From: Pirellulales bacterium
GTDB taxonomy: Bacteria; Planctomycetota; Planctomycetia; Pirellulales; JAIMBC01
Reading direction: 5' to 3'
DNA length: 38,891 bases
NCBI GenBank assembly: GCA_023511675.1
Contig: JAIMBC010000021.1
Span: forward strand, 1-38,891
A program made the translations under genes and the position numbers. The notes under the pieces were generated by a model that worked only from the letters and a program-made list of their open reading frames with translations, was not told the origin of the DNA and did no database searches. Shown here one piece after another: positions 1-8,275 of the stretch. The stretch's first letter is position 1; each line of letters begins with the position of its first letter.

Positions 1-753
1 ATCTTTCTCAACAGCCCGCACAATCCCACCGGCGGCGTCGCCACGCTCGACGACCTCCGCCGCCTCGCCGAGCTGTTGCGCGGGCGGGACGTGGCTGTTT
101 TCAGCGACGAACCGTACGACCAGATGGTCTGGAACGGCAAGCATCACTCTCTGCTGGCCCAGCCCCAGATGATGGAACAGGCCGTGGCGGCCTACACCTT
201 CAGCAAGTCGTACAGCATGAGCGGCTGGCGCGTGGGCTTCGCCGTCACCAGCCCGCAGTGGGTAGAACTCTTCTCCACGCTGCTCAACACCTCTCTCTCC
301 TGCGTGGCGCCTCTGGCGCAACTGGCCGGTGCCGCGGCTCTGCGGCACGATGCCGCCGAGCGCGACGAAACCATGCGGCAGTTCCACGCCAAGGTGCAGC
401 TTCTGGCGCGCGGCCTCGATCAAATCGACGGCATACGCTGCCTGGAGCCGGACGGTACGTTCTACGTCTTCCCCAACGTTCGCGAGATCTGCCGCCGGCT
501 GGGCATCACCTCTCAGGGACTGGCCATGTATCTGCTGGAAGGTGCGGACGACCGCCTGGGCGTGGCCTGCCTGGGCGGCGAGGCGTTCGGCGAGGCGGGA
601 GCGGGGTTCCTGCGGTTTAGCTGCGCGGAGCCGGACGAGCTGTTGCACGAGGCGCTCGCCTTCTTGCCCGAGGCCTTCAGCCGCACACAGCGCGTACAGG
701 CGTACCTGCAAGCGCATCCGAAGTATCGGCTTTCCGAAATTGGATCGAGATAG
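1..753 (+). CDS. Pyridoxal-phosphate aminotransferase, class I/II (5' end missing)
   Basis: The reading frame is open from the first base of the window, so the true start lies upstream. The visible part begins with the fold-type I motif NSPHNPTGG, in which the Asn contacts the cofactor. It continues with SDEPYD, where the Asp pairs with the pyridine nitrogen and the Tyr with the cofactor hydroxyl. The Schiff-base lysine lies in FSKSYSMSGWRVGF. The carboxylate-binding Arg is probably in the C-terminal FLRFSCAEP. This is the large C-terminal part of an aspartate/alanine-type aminotransferase acting in the cytoplasm. The amino donor cannot be told from the fragment. It ends at TAG and converges on the class IV aminotransferase gene after a 90-base gap. 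The fold and cofactor are certain; the substrate is unknown. Confidence 0.9.
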   Translation: MFLNSPHNPTGGVATLDDLRRLAELLRGRDVAVFSDEPYDQMVWNGKHHSLLAQPQMMEQAVAAYTFSKSYSMSGWRVGFAVTSPQWVELFSTLLNTSLSCVAPLAQLAGAAALRHDAAERDETMRQFHAKVQLLARGLDQIDGIRCLEPDGTFYVFPNVREICRRLGITSQGLAMYLLEGADDRLGVACLGGEAFGEAGAGFLRFSCAEPDELLHEALAFLPEAFSRTQRVQAYLQAHPKYRLSEIGSR

Positions 754-843
754 AAGCTTGCTTGCGGGGGGCTTCGCTCGGCACACAGGCTGTGGCCGCG
801 GGGTCAGCGCCCACGCCGGCTTGGAGCAGCCCGCTGCCATGAG

Positions 844-1785
844 CTAACCATCGCTGCTGCCGGGCGGCGCAGCGGCCTCCGGCGGCTCCACCACCTGCAC
901 GCCGCTTGTGGCCGTCAGCTCCCGGAACCACTCGCACAGTCGCAGCGTGATGGGGCCGGCTTGCCCGCTGCCGATCTTCCGCCCATCCACCTCCAGCACC
1001 GGTACCAGCTCTCCCATGGTGCCGGTGCAAAACACCTCCTCCGCCCGGTACACCTCGGTGAGAGATAGCTCGCGCTCGCCGCAGGCAATGCCGTGCCGCC
1101 GGCATAATTCGAGCACCACGGCCCGCGTGATCCCCTCCGGGCAGGCGTGCGGCAGGCTGGTGAGCACCATCCCGCGCCACACCACGAACACGTTGGTGGC
1201 GTTCGTCTCGGCGACAAACCCGCGGTAATCGAGCATCAACGCATCGTCGGCGCCGGCCTGATTGGCCTGAATCTTGGCCAGGACCGACTGGATCAAGTTG
1301 CAGTGATGGATCTTGGGATCCAAACAGTCTGGTGGAAAACGCCGCACGCTGCTGGTGATCAGCTTGATGCCCGTGCGGGAGTAGACGGGCGGCTTGTGCT
1401 CCGCCAGCACAATCAGCGTCGGCCCAGATTGATTGAGCCGGGGATCCATCCCCGAGGTGATCTTCACCCCACGCGTCAGGGTGAGACGAATATGCACGCC
1501 ATCGTACATGCGGTTAGCGCTCAGCGTGCGGCGGATTTCCTCGATGATCGCCTCTCGCGGCGGTATCTGCGCAAAAGCCAGTGCCCGTGCCGAACCCTCC
1601 AGCCGATCGAGATGCTCGTGCAACTGGAAGATGCGCCCCTGGTAGAGACGCAGGCCTTCCCAGACGGCATCGCCCCCCTGCACCGCCGAGTCGAACGGGC
1701 TGATGCCCGCCTCGTCTCGGTGGATCAGCCGGCCGTTGATGTTCACCAGCAGATGGCGGTTGCGTTCGTCAAACGTCTGGAGCAT
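844..1785 (-). CDS. Class IV aminotransferase, branched-chain amino acid type (IlvE-like)
   Basis: A 313-residue protein of the usual length for branched-chain or D-amino-acid transaminases (fold type IV). Lys158 in DPKIHHCNLIQS is the expected Schiff-base lysine. The ETNATNVFVV stretch (from Glu193) is the family glutamate/cofactor motif, and FCTGTMGELVPV near residue 252 is the C-terminal phosphate-binding loop. Members interconvert Leu, Ile or Val and their keto acids, or D-Ala, or cleave aminodeoxychorismate, so IlvE is only the most likely role. The ATG at 1785 gives a normal N-terminus. The sulfotransferase-like gene lies 80 bases upstream on the same strand, and the two probably form one transcript. 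The C-terminus ends in a Pro/Ala/Ser tail with no obvious function. Confidence 0.85.
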   Translation of the reverse strand: MLQTFDERNRHLLVNINGRLIHRDEAGISPFDSAVQGGDAVWEGLRLYQGRIFQLHEHLDRLEGSARALAFAQIPPREAIIEEIRRTLSANRMYDGVHIRLTLTRGVKITSGMDPRLNQSGPTLIVLAEHKPPVYSRTGIKLITSSVRRFPPDCLDPKIHHCNLIQSVLAKIQANQAGADDALMLDYRGFVAETNATNVFVVWRGMVLTSLPHACPEGITRAVVLELCRRHGIACGERELSLTEVYRAEEVFCTGTMGELVPVLEVDGRKIGSGQAGPITLRLCEWFRELTATSGVQVVEPPEAAAPPGSSDG

Positions 1786-1865
1786 GGGTGGTGGGAAACT
1801 TCACACAATTCGGACAGTTCGAGCAGACCAGACGCACCCGGTGCACGGCCAGAGCCTGCCGCGGC

Positions 1866-2597
1866 TCATGCTGTCAGCCGATGGGCGTAGAGCTGTTCGT
1901 ACAGCCGACGGCATTGCTGTTCCAGGGGCTGCAACGCCGGCGGCACCCGCTCCGGCTTGGGCCGATAAGGCTGAAAGCCGGTGGACTGCTCCACGGCGGC
2001 GTACCAGTACTTGGCCCACACGCCGTCTGTGGGCCGCGGGCCGGGCTCCCACCGCAGCATGCACGGCAGAAACTCGACCTCCAGCGCGTCGCACAGCCGT
2101 CGCAGCAGGGCCTCGGGTTGTTCCAGCACGTCGCGCGCGTCGAGCACGGGCGGCGTGCGGCCCGTCTTGCGCCGTACCAGCTCGAAGATCTCCACCTGTT
2201 GCGGCAGCCCGGTATCGGCCAGTTCCGGCTCCGGCACGTTGTGCACGAGGGAGGTGAGCATCTCTTGGGGATCGCGGATCAAGAAGCAGTTTGCCACCTC
2301 CGCCAACCAGCCACGGTCGATTTCGGGCAGCAAGTGATGCGCCATGTGCTTCTGATAGAAGATCGTCTTGCCCTCGGGCAGTGCACCGAGCAGCCATTCC
2401 ACAACGCGGCGCCAGTCCGTCTCGTGGCAGCGGATCACCTCTTCGGCCCCTGGGTGGGGCTTGCCCGTGCGCAGCAGGTAGTGGGCATACAGCGGCTCGT
2501 CGCATACGATGGTGTCCGGCCGGCTGCCCCAGGAGCGCAACAGCGCCGTGGAGATGTTCCTGGGACCCGACCACATGGCGATTCGTAGCGGCTTCAT
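1866..2597 (-). CDS. Sulfotransferase-like P-loop protein
   Basis: A 243-residue protein. The N-terminal [15 protein letters not shown] (residues 9-23) resembles the 5'-phosphosulfate-binding loop of PAPS-dependent sulfotransferases. [15 protein letters not shown] (about 105-119) resembles their 3'-phosphate-binding motif with the conserved Arg and Ser. The expected activity is sulfate transfer from PAPS, but the acceptor is unknown and the protein may have another P-loop function. The ATG at 2597 is chosen because the P-loop then sits at the usual distance from the N-terminus; in-frame ATGs at 2624 and 2628 are possible, and no clear ribosome-binding site decides. It precedes the class IV aminotransferase gene on the same strand, suggesting a joint pathway. 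The frame stays open far upstream, antisense to glyA; that part is not coding. Confidence 0.75.
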   Translation of the reverse strand: MKPLRIAMWSGPRNISTALLRSWGSRPDTIVCDEPLYAHYLLRTGKPHPGAEEVIRCHETDWRRVVEWLLGALPEGKTIFYQKHMAHHLLPEIDRGWLAEVANCFLIRDPQEMLTSLVHNVPEPELADTGLPQQVEIFELVRRKTGRTPPVLDARDVLEQPEALLRRLCDALEVEFLPCMLRWEPGPRPTDGVWAKYWYAAVEQSTGFQPYRPKPERVPPALQPLEQQCRRLYEQLYAHRLTA

Positions 2598-2753
2598 CGG
2601 CAGCAAGCGTGCAGGGGGGGCCATCCATCTTCTGCCGGCGAGAATAACCGAAGCCGGCAGGTGTTGCCAGCGATCCGGACCAGCGCTGGCGCCGCGGCAC
2701 ACGCCTCCCCCGCAGTCGGCCGGTTCCGCCTGTGCCGCCTCCCTCCCACAGGG

Positions 2754-2782
2754 TTGACTTGCGCTGCCCAGGGCCGAACAAT
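2754..2782 (+). promoter_or_regulatory. Candidate sigma-70 promoter of glyA
   Basis: TTGACT at 2754-2759 and AACAAT at 2777-2782 are separated by 17 bases. Transcription would start around 2788-2790, which is the A of the glyA ATG. No Shine-Dalgarno sequence precedes that ATG. This is a motif match only; the -10 box matches at four of six positions. Confidence 0.4.
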
Positions 2783-2789
2783 ACGCCCC

Positions 2790-4073
2790 ATGAACTATCT
2801 TGAGCACCAAGATCCCGAGGTGTGGCAGGCCATCGCCGGCGAGATGGCCCGTCAGCAAGACGGGCTGGAGATGATCGCCAGCGAGAACTACACCAGCCTC
2901 GCCGTGATGCAGGCCGCCGGCAGCGTGCTGACCAACAAGTACGCCGAGGGCTACCCCGGCCGCCGCTACTACGGCGGCTGCCAGTATGTCGACCAGGTCG
3001 AAGAGCTGGCCCGCCAGCGGGCCTGCCGCCTGTTCGGGGCCGAACATGCCAACGTGCAGCCCCACTCGGGCAGCCAGGCCAACCTGGCCGTGTATCTCAC
3101 TGCCGTCGCGCCCGGCGATTCCGTGCTGGGGCTGGATCTGGCGCACGGCGGCCATCTGACCCACGGCATGAAGCTGAACATCTCGGGCATGCTCTACCGC
3201 TTTCACGCCTACGGCGTGCGGCGGAGCGACCACCGCATCGACTTCGACCAGGTGGCGGCACTGGCGCGGGAACACCGCCCCAAATTGATCGTGGCGGGCG
3301 CGAGCGCCTACCCGCGCGAGATCCCTCACGACCGCTTTGCAGAGATCGCCCGCGAGGTCGGCGCCCGCCTGTTTGTAGACATGGCGCACTACGCCGGTCT
3401 GGTGGCAGCGGGGCTGCATCACAATCCCGTGCCAGTGGCTGACTTTGTCACCAGCACCACCCACAAGACCTTGCGCGGACCACGTGCCGGATTGATTCTG
3501 TGCCGCGCGGCCGATGCCCGTGAGATCGATCGCCACGTGTTTCCCGGCATTCAGGGCGGGCCGCTGATGCACATTGTGGCTGCCAAGGCCGTCTGTTTTG
3601 CAGAGGCATTGCGGCCGGAGTTCAAGCAGTATGCCCGGCAGGTCGTGGCCAACGCCCGGGCGCTGGCCGACGCGCTGCAAGCCGGCGGTCTGTCGCTGGT
3701 GAGTGGCGGTACGGACAACCACCTCTTGCTGGCGGACGTGACGCCGCTGGGCATCTCCGGCAAGCCGGCGGAGGAAGCCCTGGAGCGTTGCGGCATCACG
3801 GTGAACAAGAATCTGATTCCGTACGACCCGCGCAAGCCGGTGGATCCCTCTGGCATCCGTATTGGCACGCCGGCCCTCACCACACGGGGTATGCGGGAAG
3901 ACGAGATGCGCCACATCGCCGGCTGGATGCTCGAGGTGCTGCGCCACCCCCATGACGCGGCTGTGACGGCCCGCATTGCCGGAGCGGTGCGCGAGCTGTG
4001 TACACACTTTCCCGTGCCTGCTGCTCTCCACATGGCGGCCTCCCCAGCCGCGGTGGCCGCAGGGCCGAGATAG
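2790..4073 (+). CDS. glyA: Serine hydroxymethyltransferase
   Basis: A 427-residue PLP enzyme that converts serine and tetrahydrofolate to glycine and 5,10-methylene-tetrahydrofolate in the cytoplasm. It feeds one-carbon units to purine, thymidylate and methionine synthesis. Hallmarks are MIASENYTS near the N-terminus, [15 protein letters not shown] (49-63), the VDMAHYAGL segment around residue 197, and the Schiff-base Lys226 in [14 protein letters not shown]. Length and motif spacing match bacterial GlyA. The ATG at 2790 aligns with the usual start; the frame extends upstream but those residues look untranslated. It is divergent from the sulfotransferase-like gene and has its own candidate promoter. 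No gene follows directly, so it is probably monocistronic. Confidence 0.97.
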   Translation: MNYLEHQDPEVWQAIAGEMARQQDGLEMIASENYTSLAVMQAAGSVLTNKYAEGYPGRRYYGGCQYVDQVEELARQRACRLFGAEHANVQPHSGSQANLAVYLTAVAPGDSVLGLDLAHGGHLTHGMKLNISGMLYRFHAYGVRRSDHRIDFDQVAALAREHRPKLIVAGASAYPREIPHDRFAEIAREVGARLFVDMAHYAGLVAAGLHHNPVPVADFVTSTTHKTLRGPRAGLILCRAADAREIDRHVFPGIQGGPLMHIVAAKAVCFAEALRPEFKQYARQVVANARALADALQAGGLSLVSGGTDNHLLLADVTPLGISGKPAEEALERCGITVNKNLIPYDPRKPVDPSGIRIGTPALTTRGMREDEMRHIAGWMLEVLRHPHDAAVTARIAGAVRELCTHFPVPAALHMAASPAAVAAGPR

Positions 4074-4970
4074 CAGGCAGTGTCACCCGCCGCGCACCTG
4101 CCACACGATGCCGGCGCCATTGCTACACATGATGGGCGATCGCGACAGCGGGCAACCCGAACGCGGCCGGGACAAGGCCGTAGCCCCCGCATGAACCCCA
4201 ACATGACATCGGCCGATGCTTCCCCGCGCCCGTCCCAGCGACTCGCCGGCATGCAGGGCGCGAAGGAACTCAATCAGGAACCAAGCTGGCGCACTGCTGA
4301 GCCGCGTGGCCACCGTCAGTTCCTGCCGCCAAGAGTGCAAGCCGGACCGGCGGCAGAGCAAGAACGTCTCGCTTACGACCGCCGCGAGTGAGCACGCCAC
4401 GAAGCGCACAGGGAGTCCACCCACTGCTGAAAGAGCCGTTGGTTATAGAACGCCCACCCTATTAGCCGAGGGCTGCATAGTTGTCAGCCTGAAACGCGAT
4501 TCAATGTCTGCCGTAACTCTTGAGGTTGCAAGCACTTCATTGATTTCGGCGGTTGTGATTGCGTGACGGCATGTTGCCGTCTAGCGCTCCGGTGGGATCG
4601 GCTGCCAAACGGCCAAAGGGGCTGCACCATTTGCCCCCGCCATGCCTGCCCACATGGGTGTCCATTGTCGGCGCTGGGCACACCCTTGTGTCACCACGGC
4701 CCGGGACGGTACGGATGCCGTAACCCTCGGCAAGAGTACGTGCGGTTTTCTCAAATCGCTGTCCAGGTCATCCCCCGTAATCAGCGTTGCAACGCCTGGG
4801 CTCGCCCTTGGTACGGAGGATGCACGGTTCGCACCCAAGCGGGGAGGCATTGCCCCCTCCGCCATGGCGGCCAGGATACGAGCCCGCGCTCTGCTATCAG
4901 GCGGAAGGCCCGACTGCTAAAACGACGTGTTGGTCGGACGAACACCGCCTCGACAAAGCAACGATCATGA
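4074..4970. other. Gene-free stretch of about 0.9 kb
   Basis: No reading frame here has a recognisable protein motif. Frames on both strands are short, rich in Arg, Pro and Cys, and look random. A perfect 7-base inverted repeat GACGGCA/TGCCGTC with a 3-base loop lies at 4565-4581; it is not followed by a T-run and is not a clear terminator. The stretch separates glyA from the accessory genes that follow and may hold decayed genes. Confidence 0.5.
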
Positions 4971-5525
4971 TCATCGCCGTGGCGGCCGTTTCGGTTTTCG
5001 GAAGCGAACGGCTCTTGCCCCTGCCTCCCGCCTCAGTGCGTCCTTGAACATCTGATAATGGCGCTTGAGCCGATCCACGTAGAGTTGATCCTCAATGATG
5101 AATTGGAACAGATCCAGAAACGCATAGGAGTACCGGGTTTGTGGGTTCAGCGGATCGAGCCCCGCGCCCCACATGCCCGTGGCTGCCTCTTCATTGCCCA
5201 TCCAGGTCGCATAATACTCTGGTGGCTCCCACCCATAATTGATGGTCGCCCAAATCTTCCAGCCGGTCTCCCTGCCTACTACCTAAATGACGACTCGCCG
5301 ACAGTCACAATCGAGTTCATCACAGTAGAGTTCCAGAAAGCCGTATTCGCCTTGGGGTATATCGAATCCATCCGGAATGCGGGCTACACGCATCTCCTGG
5401 AATGCCAGATCATGAAAGCGCGTGTAAAACGGGATCATTGGCATCAGGTCGAGTCCTTCAAAGACGTTTCGAAGCGTTGGTGCTGCCTTCCCTGCAATAC
5501 GTTCCTCGTGCGCCGCAGTTAGCGT
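4971..5525 (-). pseudogene. Conserved hypothetical gene broken by an in-frame TAG
   Basis: On the minus strand one frame codes for a convincing protein from 5525 to 4971 except for a single TAG at 5283-5285. Before the stop it reads FYTRFHDLAFQEMRV, IPQGEYGFLELYCD and CDCRRVVI. After it, without any frame change, it reads WATINYGWEPPEYYATW, GLDPLNPQTRYSYAFLDLF and DRLKRHYQMFKDALRR. The two halves resemble one uncharacterised family that I recall from planctomycetes and cyanobacteria, in which these segments are contiguous. An ATG at 5444 could start the first half, but coding-like sequence continues upstream to a stop at 5526-5528, so the original start may also be lost. A CAG-to-TAG change is the simplest explanation. 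Function is unknown. Confidence 0.6.
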
Positions 5526-5663
5526 CTAACCAGAATGGCACGGACTTCAATCTATAGGCGGACATTGGAGTTTGCAAGCGGAGGAACCGTCCGCCAGGAC
5601 CAATCTTGACGAGATTGAACGTCCGCGTCCGCTGCGACAACGATACGAGCTGGCCGTGTCATA

Positions 5664-7715
5664 CTATGCAGGCGAGGTCTGCTCAGCAAGTTGCGCTGCT
5701 GCGGTGCCTGCCATGAATAGGGGGCGCACGGGCCTGCCGGCGATCAGCTCGCGGATCTGTCGGCAATCGCCCGCAAAGTCGCTGGGGCTTACCAGGCGGT
5801 AACGCCAGCAACTGAATTCCCATTGCGGCTGTGCAAGCGCCGCCTGCTCGGCCTGGCTGATGTACTGCTCGGCCTGTTGCAGGTTGCCAAGAGACCAGTG
5901 CGCGACGGCCAGACACTGCTGATAATTGGCGCGGTTTATCAAGCGTATCATCCAGGGGCGCACCGCATGCGCCGCGTTCTCGGCCGGATGGGGGCCGCCG
6001 AAGGACCAGTGTACAACGGGCGGAGACTGTTGATAATCGGCGCCCTCTTTGATTAGTGCCGTAAATGGCTCGGCTGCTGCGGGTGCTTCATCGAGATCCA
6101 CAACTCGGCGAAAGAGATCCTCCGGCGGAGTGCCCGTCAGGCCCCAGCGGGCCATGGCGCCGTTGAAGGCGTCGTGAATCGAGAGGCGGCACGTGTCCAC
6201 AGGCTCGGCAAACAGCACGTTGAGCGCCTCTTCGAATCTGCCCAGTCCGGTGAGTGCGAGCGACAGATTCTTTCGGGCTACATCTCTCATTTCTGCCGCC
6301 AGACGTGCGTCGCCCAGTGCCTTGGTGAGCAGCTCAACCGCCGCCCGCTGCCCCCCTGCCGTAAACTGCAAGTGCGGAGAGATCAACACCAGCTCCACGG
6401 GCGAGAGAGACTTCGCAGCCGCCGAGTCGGTCAACCACTCCAGCGATTCTGCTCCCCCCTGCCTGAGAATGTTCAGCCCGAGGACCACCTGCGAGTACTC
6501 AAGCGGTCCGCTGCAAAATGCCTCTTGTACCCCCGCAACCGCACCTGCGGCATCGCCCAGCCGCAGTCGGATCTCGGCCCTGACCAGTAAAGCCGCCCCA
6601 CTGGTGTTGCCCATGGCAATTGCCCGCTCGAGCCATGCGAGCGCTTCCTCGAGGTTGCCTTCCTTATCGCGCAATGCTGCCAACAACATCAGGACGTGGG
6701 GATCTTGCGTAAAATTCTGCTCGATGTCGGCGAGGCGCTCGTCCACCACGCGGGCGTCAGTTCGGTCGCCTTGTGGGGTCACCAGCCGGCAATAGGTGAC
6801 GCGGGGTGCGGGCCCGCCTTCCCGCACCACTCCCCGATAGGCAAGCAGGTCTCGCATGAAGCGAATGGCCGCCTCACGATCTTGCATGTTCTGGGCCACA
6901 ATTGCGTCGCGCAGTTCCCTGTACTCTCGGGCAAGTCGGCTGCGCGGGCGGTCCAGCACAAAGATGGCCTGGTTCAGCAGGGCCAGGCTCGAGTAATGGT
7001 GGATGGTCGCCGTGAGTCTGTCGTAGCCGAGTGCTTCCTTGAATGCCCGCATGCGCCTGCGCAGGATCTGCTCCTCATCGTCCAGATCCGGCACGTTGGA
7101 CATGACAAAGTGCAGCGTGATGGCCTTGCCTTGCGGCTCCGCCGCTTCGCGCCGGATGTCCGCCACAATCTGCCGCAGGCCACAGAGGTTCTGCTCGTTC
7201 GGAAAGAACAGGATCACCACGGCATCGGGCAATTGCCGGGTGCAGATTCCTGCCACGTCCGTATGGCCGGTGAGCGAGTCGATGAGTACGTAATCGGGCT
7301 GGAAGGCCTCGCGCCACTGCGCCTTGAGGTCCTCGATCATGAAGTACCCGTCCAGGTTGGCATAGAGGTCTTGCCACTGGATGGCCGCCAGGCTGGCCTG
7401 AAAATGCGCGTCGCCCTTCCCTGACGGCATGACCCACAAGCGGCCGCCGTGGCGGCTCGCGCCCTCCACCTCGTACACGAACTCGCGCACATCCGGAGAG
7501 GCACGCGCCGCACGGTACTGCGTCACGTACTCCACGATCCCCGCATGGGGCTGGGGAGGCTTCAGGGCATCAAAGGTGTGGATGCCTGGGGCGTGCAGAT
7601 CGAAGTCTGCCAGCAGCACGCGGCGGCCGGACCGCGCTAGTGCCACTCCCACATTGACCAGGGCCAGGCTGCGGCCCACCCCCCCCTTGAACGAATAAAA
7701 CGTGGTGACGTACAT
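5664..7715 (-). CDS. ParA/MinD-like ATPase (KGGVGR variant) with TPR-like C-terminus
   Basis: A 683-residue protein. Residues 1-330 form a SIMIBI (MinD/ParA-like) ATPase. The deviant P-loop FYSFKGGVGRS (6-16) keeps the signature Lys10 but has Arg15 where ParA and MinD have the second lysine. ADFDLHAPG (36-44) is Walker A' and DYVLIDSLTGHTD (141-153) is Walker B. Residues from about 340 look like helical TPR-type repeats (LAALRDKEGNLEEALAWLE; LSLALTGLGRFEEALNVL; HWSLGNLQQAEQYISQAE). I recall NCBI naming such proteins KGGVGR-motif variant ATPases and reports of links to conflict systems, but the role is unproven. The ATG at 7715 directly begins the ATPase core; the frame extends upstream, overlapping the HTH gene, and is not used. 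Only two bases separate it from the stop of the MqsA-like gene, so the genes are almost certainly co-transcribed. Confidence 0.85.
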   Translation of the reverse strand: MYVTTFYSFKGGVGRSLALVNVGVALARSGRRVLLADFDLHAPGIHTFDALKPPQPHAGIVEYVTQYRAARASPDVREFVYEVEGASRHGGRLWVMPSGKGDAHFQASLAAIQWQDLYANLDGYFMIEDLKAQWREAFQPDYVLIDSLTGHTDVAGICTRQLPDAVVILFFPNEQNLCGLRQIVADIRREAAEPQGKAITLHFVMSNVPDLDDEEQILRRRMRAFKEALGYDRLTATIHHYSSLALLNQAIFVLDRPRSRLAREYRELRDAIVAQNMQDREAAIRFMRDLLAYRGVVREGGPAPRVTYCRLVTPQGDRTDARVVDERLADIEQNFTQDPHVLMLLAALRDKEGNLEEALAWLERAIAMGNTSGAALLVRAEIRLRLGDAAGAVAGVQEAFCSGPLEYSQVVLGLNILRQGGAESLEWLTDSAAAKSLSPVELVLISPHLQFTAGGQRAAVELLTKALGDARLAAEMRDVARKNLSLALTGLGRFEEALNVLFAEPVDTCRLSIHDAFNGAMARWGLTGTPPEDLFRRVVDLDEAPAAAEPFTALIKEGADYQQSPPVVHWSFGGPHPAENAAHAVRPWMIRLINRANYQQCLAVAHWSLGNLQQAEQYISQAEQAALAQPQWEFSCWRYRLVSPSDFAGDCRQIRELIAGRPVRPLFMAGTAAAQLAEQTSPA

Positions 7716-7717
7716 GC

Positions 7718-8275
7718 TTAGGCAGTCTTGAGTAAGAACGAGCGGCGGGCAGCCCGTTCGTCGTCGGTGGGGTTGATCAGCCGAAAGCGGGGCGGCTCCC
7801 CATTCCAATCTGCGGGGCAATCGGCGCGCGGCGCAGGTTTGTTCCGATCTCGCAGGCGCTGGAGATTCTCCGCAAAGGTCAACAGGTACAAGAACTGATC
7901 GTAGGCGGTATTCTGAATCAGCTCGCCACGCTCCCAGCGCGCCACCGTGGCCGCCCCCAGCTTTGTGATGGCCGCGAACTGCTTGCGCGACAGGCCGTAC
8001 CGCCGGCGCAGCTCGCGGATCTCTGCGGGAGTCATCACGCCCAGATGCCTGCAAATAGCCTCGTGCTGGGCCTCCTCCGCCGCTGCGTCGAGGAACTCGA
8101 ACCCGCAACGGGCGCAGCGCCGCAGCGGAACGACCGCCGAAAGCTGCACCGCCTCCGGCTCCTGGCCGTACTGGAACACATGCCGGATCCGTTGCGTTTG
8201 CACTTCCCTGCCTGCGCACTGTGGGCATTGCAGCCTGCTACCTGCCCGTGACTTGCGATCATAATCGTCGTTCAC
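7718..8275 (-). CDS. MqsA/YgiT-like zinc-finger and HTH protein (candidate antitoxin/autoregulator)
   Basis: A 185-residue protein if started at the GTG at 8275, which overlaps the TGA of the upstream gene as GTGA. Residues 17-57 form a zinc ribbon (Cys17, Cys20, Cys54, Cys57: CPQC and CARC). Residues about 84-135 form an Xre/Cro-type helix-turn-helix: MTPAEIRELRRRYGLSRKQF, then ATVARWERGELIQN. The same order, zinc ribbon then HTH, occurs in E. coli MqsA, the antitoxin and repressor of MqsRA. About 50 extra C-terminal residues are not recognised. By analogy it should bind the operon promoter, where two matching palindromes occur, and may neutralise the product of the upstream gene. Antitoxin function is an inference from architecture and position. 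Confidence 0.8.
   Translation of the reverse strand: MNDDYDRKSRAGSRLQCPQCAGREVQTQRIRHVFQYGQEPEAVQLSAVVPLRRCARCGFEFLDAAAEEAQHEAICRHLGVMTPAEIRELRRRYGLSRKQFAAITKLGAATVARWERGELIQNTAYDQFLYLLTFAENLQRLRDRNKPAPRADCPADWNGEPPRFRLINPTDDERAARRSFLLKTA

Noticed and set aside
2598-4031. Long minus-strand frame antisense to glyA, continuous with the sulfotransferase-like gene.
   Set aside because: It is the mirror of a certain glyA gene; only the part after the ATG at 2597 has protein motifs.
4565-4581. Inverted repeat considered as a glyA terminator.
   Set aside because: It is nearly 500 bases after the glyA stop and lacks a T-run.
4740-4880. A stretch containing ATGCACGGTTCG resembles the 3' half of a group II intron domain 5.
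   Set aside because: The matching 5' strand of the domain 5 hairpin is absent and no reverse-transcriptase frame is nearby.
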